Shown here in pieces: positions 35,334-45,180 of a DNA stretch of 64,000 bases. Location of the stretch: positions 2,126,001 through 2,190,000 of the forward strand of contig NC_016935.1 of NCBI RefSeq assembly GCF_000250655.1, in the 5' to 3' direction. This DNA comes from Paenibacillus mucilaginosus 3016 (GTDB lineage Bacteria; Bacillota; Bacilli; Paenibacillales; NBRC-103111). Within the stretch, counting starts at the first letter, position 1, and every line of letters starts with the position of its first letter. The position numbers and the translations under genes were made by a program. The notes under the pieces were generated by a model. That model had not been told where the DNA came from. It made no database searches and saw only the letters and a list, made by a program, of their open reading frames with translations.

Positions 35334-36071
35334 ATGAAGGATATGAGACCCGCTGGGCGGATGTGGCATCTGTACAAGATGGGCGGATTAACGCCGGCCC
35401 TTACGTCCATGTTTGATGTGCAGAGTGCACAGCAGATGGCCTTCATCCGCTCGATCATGAAGGAGCAGCGCAAGAATTCCTTGTATGAGATTCCATTGGA
35501 TACGGTGGAGCTGGTAGTCTTTGATCTCGAAACGACCGGCTTCTCGCCCTACAACGGAGACGAAATCATCTCCTTCGGGGCGGTGACGGTGACCGGACGC
35601 ACGTTATCGGAGAAGGATACCTTCTATTCCCTTGTCAATCCGAAGCGCGCTATTCCCCGGGAAATTGAGGAGCTGACCGGGATTACGAACGAGATGGTGG
35701 CGGATGCGCCGGATCTTCTGCATGCGCTGCGAGGCTTCCTGGAGTTCGTGCAGCAGAAGGTGCTCGTAGCCCATGGATCGGGTCATGACAAACATTTTCT
35801 GAATTCCGCGCTGTGGAAAACCTCGAAAGTCAATTTGTCGCACCGGCTGCTCGATACGATGATGATCGCCAAATGGCTGAATCCCAGGCTTCCCGCATTC
35901 GATTTGGATTCGCTGCTGAATCTGTACGGGATTGAAGTGACGGTCCGGCATCATGCTCTGGAGGATGCGGTGATGACGGCCAAATTATGGAGCATGCTCA
36001 TGCTGGAGGTGGAATCCAGGGGCATTCATACGCTTGGCGAATTATATACGCATTTAAGCCATACGAATTGA
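35334..36071 (+). CDS. 3'-5' exonuclease, DnaQ/PolC-epsilon type
   Basis: 245 residues. A ~55-residue N-terminal helix region precedes the DEDDh exonuclease fold: Exo I FDLETTGFSP (about 63-72), Exo II region GSGHDKHFLNSAL and Exo III VRHHALEDAV. These stand-alone DnaQ-like proteins are often next to DUF294 genes, which suggests a shared pathway, perhaps nucleotide- or RNA-linked signalling rather than replication proofreading. ATG after GAGAGGTG. Followed by a terminator. Confidence 0.9.
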   Translation: MKDMRPAGRMWHLYKMGGLTPALTSMFDVQSAQQMAFIRSIMKEQRKNSLYEIPLDTVELVVFDLETTGFSPYNGDEIISFGAVTVTGRTLSEKDTFYSLVNPKRAIPREIEELTGITNEMVADAPDLLHALRGFLEFVQQKVLVAHGSGHDKHFLNSALWKTSKVNLSHRLLDTMMIAKWLNPRLPAFDLDSLLNLYGIEVTVRHHALEDAVMTAKLWSMLMLEVESRGIHTLGELYTHLSHTN

Positions 36072-36075
36072 GACG

Positions 36076-36117
36076 AATCTTCGGTTTGCACCCCGTGCTG
36101 AATCTGAAGATTTTTTT
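36076..36117 (+). terminator. Terminator of the amtB operon
   Basis: AATCTTC / GAAGATT arms (36076-36082, 36106-36112) with inner pairing and seven T. Confidence 0.8.
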
Positions 36118-36135
36118 GTGTCCAGTCAGGCAGCG

Positions 36136-36588
36136 TTAGAGCGAGTCGGGGAGAATGTGAAAAGAGAGCGGTTCATACCGCATCCGTCCGCTGCTGTCCC
36201 GGAAATACCGGTACACGCCCGCCGTTGGAACGGAAGGGGTCTGCAGCGAGAGAATCCAGTGGCTTGGCACGGTGTGCCAGGAGGTGGAGAGGTCCGGATC
36301 TGAGGGTATGGGAGCCGAAGACGGATGAGAATGGACGAACCCGACGACTTCGCGCCCCTGCTTCGCGGCGGCATGAAGGACCGGGATGAGCCCGGCCGGA
36401 TCCATAGCAAAGGAGGTCCGGGGCTCCGGTGAGAGGTTGGCAACGGGATCAAACCGGTCGGCCGTCCATATGCCTTCCGCCGTGCGAAAGCCGGATAACA
36501 CTCCGCATGCTTCCTCAGGGAGGAGGGAGAGGCCGTAGCGGACCATCTCCCGGTAGATGCTTTCCATGATTGCAATAGGTAATGCCAT
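36136..36588 (-). CDS. JAMM/MPN+ metallopeptidase, M67 family
   Basis: 150 residues with the full JAMM motif: Glu26, then H86-x-H88-x7-S96-x2-D99 (HSHPSSAPIPSDPD). Family members cleave isopeptide or cysteine-adduct bonds, e.g. removing Cys from ThiS/MoaD-like sulfur carriers; no carrier gene is next to it, so the substrate is unknown. ATG start, GGGCGGAG upstream. Convergent with the amtB operon. Confidence 0.92.
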   Translation of the reverse strand: MALPIAIMESIYREMVRYGLSLLPEEACGVLSGFRTAEGIWTADRFDPVANLSPEPRTSFAMDPAGLIPVLHAAAKQGREVVGFVHSHPSSAPIPSDPDLSTSWHTVPSHWILSLQTPSVPTAGVYRYFRDSSGRMRYEPLSFHILPDSL

Positions 36589-36732
36589 GTCGTCTCCGCC
36601 CCGCCTTATTCACGCGCCAGCATTCCGCCGGCCGGTCCTGTAGTAAGGCTATTATACCTTCTGCAGGAGCGGGCAGCCATCCCTCCGGAACGGAAGCGCA
36701 CTTCCGGTGGCGGACTTGGGAGAAGGGACAGG

Positions 36733-38049
36733 CTATCCCTTGATCTGCGCTGGGGGCTTGATCAGGAAGAATACCAGAGCCAGCGCGACGGCGGCCAGGA
36801 CGGTGACGACGATGAACACGAGGCTGTGGGACTTGTCCATCATCCACCCGAACAGCGGTGGACCGAACGCCACCCCGAGAAACCGCAGCGAAGAATACAG
36901 CGAAGTGATGACCCCGCGCTGCTCGCGTCCCACGGAGCCGGTGATCATGGTGTTCAGGCATGGCAGAAGCAGCCCCGTCCCGACGGAGCTGAGGGTCAGC
37001 AGCCCGATGAAGATATAGATGTTCCCGTTATAGAACAGCGTGCACAGACCGAGGGCGATCGACATGATCGCGAGGCCGACATTCATCAGAATACGCATGA
37101 GACGGCCGTTCTTTTTAATGAGCGATCCGGTCGTATACGAGGTGATGACCAGACCGAGCAGCGGGATCGCCAGAATCATGCCCTTGCGCACCCCCTCAAT
37201 ACTGTGCGGAGCCTCCTCCAGAATGTCCGAGAGATAGAACAGGACCCCGAACAGCACGAACAAGGCGAGCGAGCCGGCGAAGAAGGCCGGAATCATCCAT
37301 CGCCCTTTCTCCTTCAGCACCTTCCCGATGCCGCGGATATACACGCCGAGCTTGGGGGGCTTTTTGGTCTTTTCGGGCTCCTTGAGCACGAACATGACGA
37401 GCAGGAGCGAGATCAGGCAGAACACCGGGAACGCAAAGAAAGCGGCGTACCAGACGATCAGCGCGAACAGGGAGCCGAGAATCGGGGATACCACCTTGCC
37501 CGCCCCGTTGGAGGCTTCCGTCAGGCCAAGCGCTTTACTCTCCGTTCCCGCCTTGTACAGGTCGCCTGCGAGCGCCATCGCGATCGGTGCCGTACCGGCC
37601 GCCCCCAGCCCCTGAATCGCCCGGGCGATGATGATGATCGTATAGGAGTTCCATACGGCGCCCAGACCCGCGAGCACCCCTGCCGCTCCATAGATGATGA
37701 GGGAGGGGATCATGACGCCCTTCCGCGAGTAACGGTCGGACAGATAGCCGGAGACGGGAATCACGAGTCCCGCCGTTACGGAGAACAGCGTTATGACAAG
37801 CGAGCTCTGAAACTGGCTGATCCCAAGGCGCTCCTGCATGTCCGGAAGAATCGGCACGAGCATGGAGTTCCCGAGTACGAGCACCATCGGCACGCTTGCA
37901 ATCGCAATGAACTCGAGAAGATGGCCTTTGGAAGAGCCGCCTTCCGGCGATTTTTTCTTGGGCTTGGCGTCATGGGGCTTCGCTTCCTGATCGGCTGCCA
38001 TATCGCTGTCAAAGGAAATTTGCAGCCGTTTGGATTTTGCCTTTTCCAT
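36733..38049 (-). CDS. MFS drug-exporter-like transporter (DHA family)
   Basis: 438 residues. An unusually long charged N-terminus (about 40 residues, Lys/Asp/Pro-rich) precedes 12 helices with VLGNSMLVPILPDMQERLG, GYLSDRYSRKGVMIPSL (loop 2-3) and ARAIQGLGAAGTAPIAMAL (helix 5 motif C), the drug:proton antiporter signatures. ATG 38049 chosen, nine bases after GGGAGGT. Resembles Bacillus YmfD/BlrB-type exporters; substrate uncertain. The extension further upstream in the same frame (to 38121) lacks ribosome binding site support. Confidence 0.88.
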   Translation of the reverse strand: MEKAKSKRLQISFDSDMAADQEAKPHDAKPKKKSPEGGSSKGHLLEFIAIASVPMVLVLGNSMLVPILPDMQERLGISQFQSSLVITLFSVTAGLVIPVSGYLSDRYSRKGVMIPSLIIYGAAGVLAGLGAVWNSYTIIIIARAIQGLGAAGTAPIAMALAGDLYKAGTESKALGLTEASNGAGKVVSPILGSLFALIVWYAAFFAFPVFCLISLLLVMFVLKEPEKTKKPPKLGVYIRGIGKVLKEKGRWMIPAFFAGSLALFVLFGVLFYLSDILEEAPHSIEGVRKGMILAIPLLGLVITSYTTGSLIKKNGRLMRILMNVGLAIMSIALGLCTLFYNGNIYIFIGLLTLSSVGTGLLLPCLNTMITGSVGREQRGVITSLYSSLRFLGVAFGPPLFGWMMDKSHSLVFIVVTVLAAVALALVFFLIKPPAQIKG

Positions 38050-38273
38050 TCCACTTATACCTCCCTGACCGTAATTCAATCTTATGGTAGGGTTACTATT
38101 CCCGTGAAAAGAGGGCTTCATCCCCCAGGGGCATAATTGAGACGCTGGGGACGCCGCTACAGCTGCAAGCGAAGGAATGGAGGGTGCCTTGCGTTAAGCT
38201 ATGGCGTAAGGTTTGGTCTTCCGTTGGCAATACTTCAGGAATAACCAACCATTGCCGACAGGGGGATGTGCCC

Positions 38274-38834
38274 ATGACAAGAAAATATGCAGGCATGCTG
38301 GCGCTGATCGCGCTGTTGACGGGAGCGGCCCTGTATCAGATGAAAGGGCAGGGACAGCCGGAGAGCCGGCCGGTGTTCGCGGCGGCCTCGAAGGCGGGGC
38401 GTGTGGTCCCCGGTCAGCCCGTGCCAGCCCTGCGGCTGCAGGGGATGCGCGGAGGAGAGTTCACCGTAGGGGGTGAGCGGAGCAAGCCGCTCCTGCTGAA
38501 CTTCTGGGCTTCGTGGTGCGGACCGTGCCATGAGGAAGCGCCCGATCTCCAGGCGGTGTACGCCAAATACAAGGACCAGGTTGATTTCTATGGGGTGAAT
38601 GTGACGAGGGAAGACGGCCTCCGGGAAGCGGAGGGGTTCGTAAAGAAATACGGCTTTACGTTCCCCGTGCTGCTGGACACAGAGGGGACAGCCGCGGATG
38701 CTTACCGGCTGCGTTTTGTACCTACGAGCTACCTTATTGACCGCAAGGGGAACCTGGTGGAGGTCATTCATGTGCTGCCGGCGGCACAGCTGGAGGCGAA
38801 GATCCGCGGGCTGATCGGTGCGCAGGGAGCCTGA
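38274..38834 (+). CDS. TlpA/ResA-like thiol-disulfide oxidoreductase
   Basis: 186 residues. Signal-anchor helix (about 7-22), then a thioredoxin fold of the AhpC/TSA-like TlpA class with WCGPC (Cys82, Cys85), FYGVNVTREDG and the cis-Pro FVPTSYLIDRKG. It probably reduces or isomerises disulfides outside the membrane, e.g. in cytochrome c maturation, but no cytochrome c genes are near. ATG 38274 after AGGGGGATG; an upstream in-frame start (38184) lacks support. Confidence 0.9.
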   Translation: MTRKYAGMLALIALLTGAALYQMKGQGQPESRPVFAAASKAGRVVPGQPVPALRLQGMRGGEFTVGGERSKPLLLNFWASWCGPCHEEAPDLQAVYAKYKDQVDFYGVNVTREDGLREAEGFVKKYGFTFPVLLDTEGTAADAYRLRFVPTSYLIDRKGNLVEVIHVLPAAQLEAKIRGLIGAQGA

Positions 38835-38910
38835 TGGCCCGCTGGACAGGGAGGAAGGCTGTACTCTTGTTTGTTCGGATGAGCCCGGAGTCAGTCAATG
38901 AACAGCCAAA

Positions 38911-38948
38911 AAACCGCAGGCTCGGAATTGAGGCCTGCGGCTTTTATT
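38911..38948. terminator. Bidirectional terminator between tlpA-like gene and cimA
   Basis: CCGCAGGC / GCCTGCGG arms with an 11-base loop; TTTTATT on plus, TTTTTT on minus. Confidence 0.85.
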
Positions 38949-39019
38949 AATGAACTGCTGTGATTTTCATGAAAGGCAAACGGCTGCCTGCGAATATCGG
39001 GTGAGCCCTGTACCTTGCT

Positions 39020-40636
<1,617 letters not shown>

Positions 40637-40705
40637 TATAGTCTTCCTCCTGTTTCGGCAGCTTTCATGCTTTTAGGCTTTAGTAGGGCAAAATAGATTT
40701 GCATA

Positions 40706-40714
40706 ATTATAGCA
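40706..40714 (-). promoter_or_regulatory. Extended -10 promoter of cimA
   Basis: TGCTATAAT on the minus strand about 70 bp upstream of the cimA GTG; no good -35. No T-box antiterminator is visible in this short leader. Confidence 0.55.
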
Positions 40715-40836
40715 TATGAGTCCGGGAGCGGGCTATGCTCTTTTCGTGAAATTTAGTAGTCCGATCGGAAAAGGCTAAAGTCTTGCCTGGGAAGAAAGAG
40801 AGCGGTATGCTGATAACTAAAAAGGGAGGTGGGACG

Positions 40837-42159
40837 ATGGATGGCAGCGGAGCGGACAAGGGCGCAGGCCCGGCGAACGGCTACCCGGCGAAGGGGAGGG
40901 TGATTCTCCATATTGATATGAACGCTTTCTACTGTTCGGTGCACGAGGCGGTGGAGCCGGAGAAGTACAAAGACAAGCCGACTGCGGTCGCAGGCAGCGT
41001 CGAGCTCCGGCACGGCATCGTCGTTACCTCCTCCTACCGTGCACGGGCCAAGGGGGTCAAGACGGGGATGCAGGTGCGGGAAGCGCTGAAGGTGTGCCCG
41101 GATCTCATCTTGATCCAGCCGGACTTCGACCTCTACCGCCGGTTCTCCCGGGCGTTCATGAAGATTGCCTACTCGTATTCTCCCCTGGTGCAGGCCGTCT
41201 CGATCGACGAATGCTATGTGGATATCACCGGCTCCAAAATTTTCGGTACGCCTCTCGAGATTGCCGACAGCATTCAGCAGCGGATCCGCATCGAGCTTCT
41301 GCTTCCCTGCTCGATCGGAGTGGCGCCGAACAAGCTGCTCGCGAAGATGGCCTCCGATATGAAGAAGCCGAACGGCATCTCGGTGCTGCGCAAGCGGGAT
41401 GTGCCGAACGTGCTCTGGCCGATGCCCTGCGGCCAGCTCTACGGCATCGGCAGGAAGACGGCGGAGAAGCTGAAGCGGCTGCAGATCCACACGCTGGGCC
41501 AGCTTGCTACCGCTGACGAGCATCTGCTCGTATCGAAGTTCGGCGTGATGGGAGCGGCGCTCAAGCGGGCGGCGAACGGGGAGGACGATTCGCCGGTGAA
41601 CCCCGACAGCGAGCAGAGCAAATCAATCGGGCACACGACGACTCTGCCCGTGAATTACAAGGACCGCACCGAGATTCACCGCGTGTTCCTGAACCTGTCG
41701 GACCAGGTGGGGCGGCGCCTGCGGAAGCAGCGGCTGATGGCGGGGACGGTGCAGATCACGATACGCGATCCCGATATGAAGACGATCACCCGGGCGATGA
41801 AGCTCAAGGAACCGACGGAGCAGACGGATGAATTCTACCGCGCCGCCTGCATCCTCTTCGACAAGCACTGGCCCGAGGGCAGCGAGGTGCGGCTGCTGGG
41901 CGTCACCCTGCAGAGCCTGACGGCCCGCAGCGAGGCGGCGGTGCAGCTGGACCTCTTCAGCTACCAGCAGCAGCCGGCCAAGGATAAGCTGACGAAGGTG
42001 ATGGATGTGCTTCGGGACAAGTTCGGGGAAGGGGCCGTGCTTACCGCCGGGATGCTGGGAGACGACCCGTCCGCGCTGATCCGCAATGCGAAGCGGCGGG
42101 GGACCTCGCTGCAGATGGATCATCTGAAGCTGCGGGCACTGAAGGAGGAAGATTCATGA
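40837..42159 (+). CDS. dinB: DNA polymerase IV (Y-family)
   Basis: 440 residues. Error-prone translesion polymerase. HIDMNAFYCSVHE and SIDECYVDIT contain the catalytic acidic residues; GIGVAPNKLLAKMAS-like, GIGRKTAEKLKRL (HhH region) and the little-finger domain follow. A clamp-binding motif QLDLF lies near residue 388. ATG 40837 follows GGGAGGT by six bases; an earlier ATG at 40783 has no site. The last 4 bp overlap mobB. Confidence 0.95.
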   Translation: MDGSGADKGAGPANGYPAKGRVILHIDMNAFYCSVHEAVEPEKYKDKPTAVAGSVELRHGIVVTSSYRARAKGVKTGMQVREALKVCPDLILIQPDFDLYRRFSRAFMKIAYSYSPLVQAVSIDECYVDITGSKIFGTPLEIADSIQQRIRIELLLPCSIGVAPNKLLAKMASDMKKPNGISVLRKRDVPNVLWPMPCGQLYGIGRKTAEKLKRLQIHTLGQLATADEHLLVSKFGVMGAALKRAANGEDDSPVNPDSEQSKSIGHTTTLPVNYKDRTEIHRVFLNLSDQVGRRLRKQRLMAGTVQITIRDPDMKTITRAMKLKEPTEQTDEFYRAACILFDKHWPEGSEVRLLGVTLQSLTARSEAAVQLDLFSYQQQPAKDKLTKVMDVLRDKFGEGAVLTAGMLGDDPSALIRNAKRRGTSLQMDHLKLRALKEEDS

Positions 42160-42671
42160 GCATGACCGTGATCGGTCTGGCCGGCTGGTCGGACAGCGGC
42201 AAGACCACCCTGCTGGTGAAACTTGCCGGGGTGCTGGAGGGGCAGGGCGTGCGGGTGGCGGTCATAAAACACGATGCCCACGGACATTATAAGGAAGCCG
42301 AAGGAGCGGATTCCACGCGATTCGCGCAGGCCGGAGCCTCGGCGGTCGTCGTCGTTTCGCCGGAAGCGGTCCGGACTTACGAACGGCGGCGGAGCGGACT
42401 GGGAGAAGCGCTGGATGCCCTGCGTGCCGGCGGCCGGTATGAACTCGTGCTCGTGGAGGGCTTCAAGGAAGAGCACCACGACAAGATTGCGGTATTCCGG
42501 ACGGCGGAGCAGGCGAGAATCCTGTCGGTGCTTTCGCGCCCGCCCATCGCCTGGGTTACGCCGGATGAGGGGACGGCGGGGAATCGGCCCGAAGGGCTTC
42601 CGGTTTTTCACCCCGATGAGGTGTCCGGCATAGCTGATTGGATCCGCTCAAGAATGGGTAATAGGGAATAA
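42156..42671 (+). CDS. mobB: Molybdopterin-guanine dinucleotide biosynthesis protein MobB
   Basis: 171 residues. P-loop GTPase: Walker A GWSDSGKTT at 10-18, then VAVIKHDAHGHYKEAEGADSTRF, the MobB signature. Binds GTP and assists MobA in forming MGD cofactor. ATG start overlapping the dinB stop (ATGA), so translation is coupled; no other molybdenum cofactor gene is nearby, which makes the pairing with dinB look incidental. Confidence 0.93.
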   Translation: MSMTVIGLAGWSDSGKTTLLVKLAGVLEGQGVRVAVIKHDAHGHYKEAEGADSTRFAQAGASAVVVVSPEAVRTYERRRSGLGEALDALRAGGRYELVLVEGFKEEHHDKIAVFRTAEQARILSVLSRPPIAWVTPDEGTAGNRPEGLPVFHPDEVSGIADWIRSRMGNRE

Positions 42672-42752
42672 TATACAGAGAACGGCCTGTCTGCGTGTCC
42701 TTATGCGAGCCCTTATAAGCTGAGCTTATCACCCCGGCCGCATACTTTCTAT

Positions 42753-42781
42753 TTGAACTTTGGAGTTTTTTATATTATATT
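42753..42781 (+). promoter_or_regulatory. Sigma-A promoter of the ferredoxin gene
   Basis: TTGAAC, 17-bp spacer, TATATT. Confidence 0.65.
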
Positions 42782-42790
42782 CTAGGATGA

Positions 42791-43054
<264 letters not shown>

Positions 43055-43089
43055 TTGGCCTGCGCGGCCTGAATCATATCATCAAAGAT

Positions 43090-43126
43090 AAGCCTGTTCC
43101 CTTTGGAGGGGACAGGCTTTTTTTTC
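43090..43126 (+). terminator. Terminator of fer
   Basis: AAGCCTGTtCCC paired with GGGgACAGGCTT, followed by eight or more T. Confidence 0.9.
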
Positions 43127-43210
43127 GCTCCCCGGGCGGGTGGATATGTTAAGATAAATTACACCAAAGGATACCGGAAGTGAAACGGAACTTTCATCAG
43201 GGGGCGTACT

Positions 43211-45043
43211 ATGAAACGACAATGGAGCAAGGCCGGGGTGATCGCCGCCGGCAATGTGCTCATCCTGCTGCTCTGCCTGGCCCTGCTGCTTACGGATTCG
43301 CTCAAGGTGATCTCGAATCAGCTCTACGACTTCAATATGAAGGCCACCATGTCCAGAGAGCCGCATGAAGACATCCTCGTGGTTGCGATCGATACCCAAT
43401 CGATCAAGGAGATCGGACCCTATCCGTGGGACCGCTCGGTCTATGCGGACCTCATCGAGCGGATGGAGGCCGGGGGCGCGAAGGTGATCGCCTTTGACAT
43501 CGAGCTCTATACGGAGAGCAGCAGCGGAGGGGACGGCAGGCTGGCCGAGGCGCTGGCCAAGTACGATAACATCATTGTGCCGTCGCATGCCGATGTGGAG
43601 AGCCGCCTCCAGCGGTCCACGCTGATCCGCGAAGGAGAACCGCTGCGGGCCGAGGGGGCCGTTGATCCCATCCCGGCCTTCCGCAAGGTATGGAACCGGG
43701 CGCACATCAACGCCACGTTCGATGACACGGACGGCACGATCCGCTCGAATTGGATGACCATCGTGACCCCGCAGGGAACGTATCCGACACTGGCTCTTGC
43801 GGCTGCCCAGGCGGCCGGAGCGGACGTCAGCCGGTATCTCGATCCGCCCCAGCTCCCGGGCAAGCCCCAAGGGGAAGCCCTCATCCGCTGGACCGCCGGG
43901 GAATACGACTTCGAGACGATCCCGTTCACCAGTGTGATCAAGGGGGCCATCCCGCCTGAAGTGTTCAAAGACCGCCTTGTCCTTATAGGATACACCGTGA
44001 CGGGGGCGGATGAAGGCATCACTCCCGTGGAGAAGCATATGCATCTGGTCTACGCGCATGCCAACCTGCTCCACCAGATTCTCAGCGGGGAACTGGTGGC
44101 GCCGGTGCGCCGGGGAATCGATCTGGCCCTGGCGGTGTTCGTCATGCTGGTTCTCGGCCTGATGACCTGGCGGATGAGCGAGATCGGGGGGGCGCTGCTG
44201 GCGCTGGGCGTCTTCCTGCTGCTGCTTGCCGGCCAGTTCGTCCTGTTCGCGGCGAGCGATCAGTACCTGGATACCCTGCCGGCTCTCGCCTGCGGCCTGA
44301 TAGCCTATCTCGGCAATATCGCGATGAAGACGTATTTCGAGTCGAAGCAGAGGCAGTACATTACCCGGCAGTTCGGGCGCTACATCTCCCCGGATCTCGT
44401 CCGGGAGATTGCCCGGAGCGAGCAGGATATCCGGCTCGGCGGCATCTCCAAGGAGCTGACGGTGCTCTTCCTGGATGTCCGCGGCTTCACGCCGCTGTCG
44501 GAGAAGCTGAAGCCCGAGGAGGTCGTCGATTTACTCAACATGATGTTCAACCTGATTACTGAGCGGGCGCTCCGCAACCGGGGGACGATCGACAAGTTCA
44601 TCGGGGATGCGGCCATGATCCTCTTCAACGCGCCGCTCGATGTGCCGGACCATCCGTATCGGGCCGTGAAGACGGCCTACGAGATTCAGGAAGGGATGAG
44701 GCGCGTGCGGGAGGAGGTCCGGGACAAATATGGCGTAGATATCGCCGTGGGCATCGGTATCCACACGGGGGAGGTCGTCGTCGGCAATATCGGCTCCTAT
44801 CTGCGGATGGAGTACACCGCCATCGGTGATAACGTCAATACGGCGGCACGGATCGAATCCTCGACGCAGCCGAACCAGATTCTCGTGTCCGAAGCGACCT
44901 ACGCCCGGACCGGCGGTGCTTTTGCCTACCGGGACGCCGGAGAGAAGCTCATGAAGGGCAAGAGTCTTCCGCTGCGGCTCTATGAAGTGATCGCTCCCCA
45001 AGAGAGTTCGGACAAGGAGCGGACGGCACCCAAGGTGTCCTGA
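43211..45043 (+). CDS. CHASE2 domain class III adenylate/guanylate cyclase
   Basis: 610 residues. N-terminal membrane helix, extracellular CHASE2 sensor (about 40-290: DILVVAIDTQSIKEIGPYPWDRSVYADLIERM is the signature), three closely spaced transmembrane helices (about 300-375), then a cyclase catalytic domain (about 390-600). FLDVRGFTPLSEKL and FIGDAAMILFNAP supply the two metal-binding Asp; IDKFIGD holds the Lys that usually selects adenine; NVNTAARIES supplies the transition-state Asn and Arg. It therefore looks active, most likely making cAMP. Nothing nearby encodes a CRP-type receptor. ATG start; probably in one operon with the FecR and NHL genes. Confidence 0.92.
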   Translation: MKRQWSKAGVIAAGNVLILLLCLALLLTDSLKVISNQLYDFNMKATMSREPHEDILVVAIDTQSIKEIGPYPWDRSVYADLIERMEAGGAKVIAFDIELYTESSSGGDGRLAEALAKYDNIIVPSHADVESRLQRSTLIREGEPLRAEGAVDPIPAFRKVWNRAHINATFDDTDGTIRSNWMTIVTPQGTYPTLALAAAQAAGADVSRYLDPPQLPGKPQGEALIRWTAGEYDFETIPFTSVIKGAIPPEVFKDRLVLIGYTVTGADEGITPVEKHMHLVYAHANLLHQILSGELVAPVRRGIDLALAVFVMLVLGLMTWRMSEIGGALLALGVFLLLLAGQFVLFAASDQYLDTLPALACGLIAYLGNIAMKTYFESKQRQYITRQFGRYISPDLVREIARSEQDIRLGGISKELTVLFLDVRGFTPLSEKLKPEEVVDLLNMMFNLITERALRNRGTIDKFIGDAAMILFNAPLDVPDHPYRAVKTAYEIQEGMRRVREEVRDKYGVDIAVGIGIHTGEVVVGNIGSYLRMEYTAIGDNVNTAARIESSTQPNQILVSEATYARTGGAFAYRDAGEKLMKGKSLPLRLYEVIAPQESSDKERTAPKVS

Positions 45044-45180
45044 TCCGGAATTTCGACAAGAATCGACAGGAACGGACTGCGTTCGAACGATTTGGCGTTG
45101 ATCTTTGAGTGGCGCGCTTTTACAATGATAGCAAAGATTTCTTGTGCCGCTGGGTGCGGTGCGAGGAGAGGGGATTCCAC

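Noticed and set aside
40637-40836. T-box leader for cimA
   Set aside because: The space between promoter and start is too short and no T-box sequence is seen.
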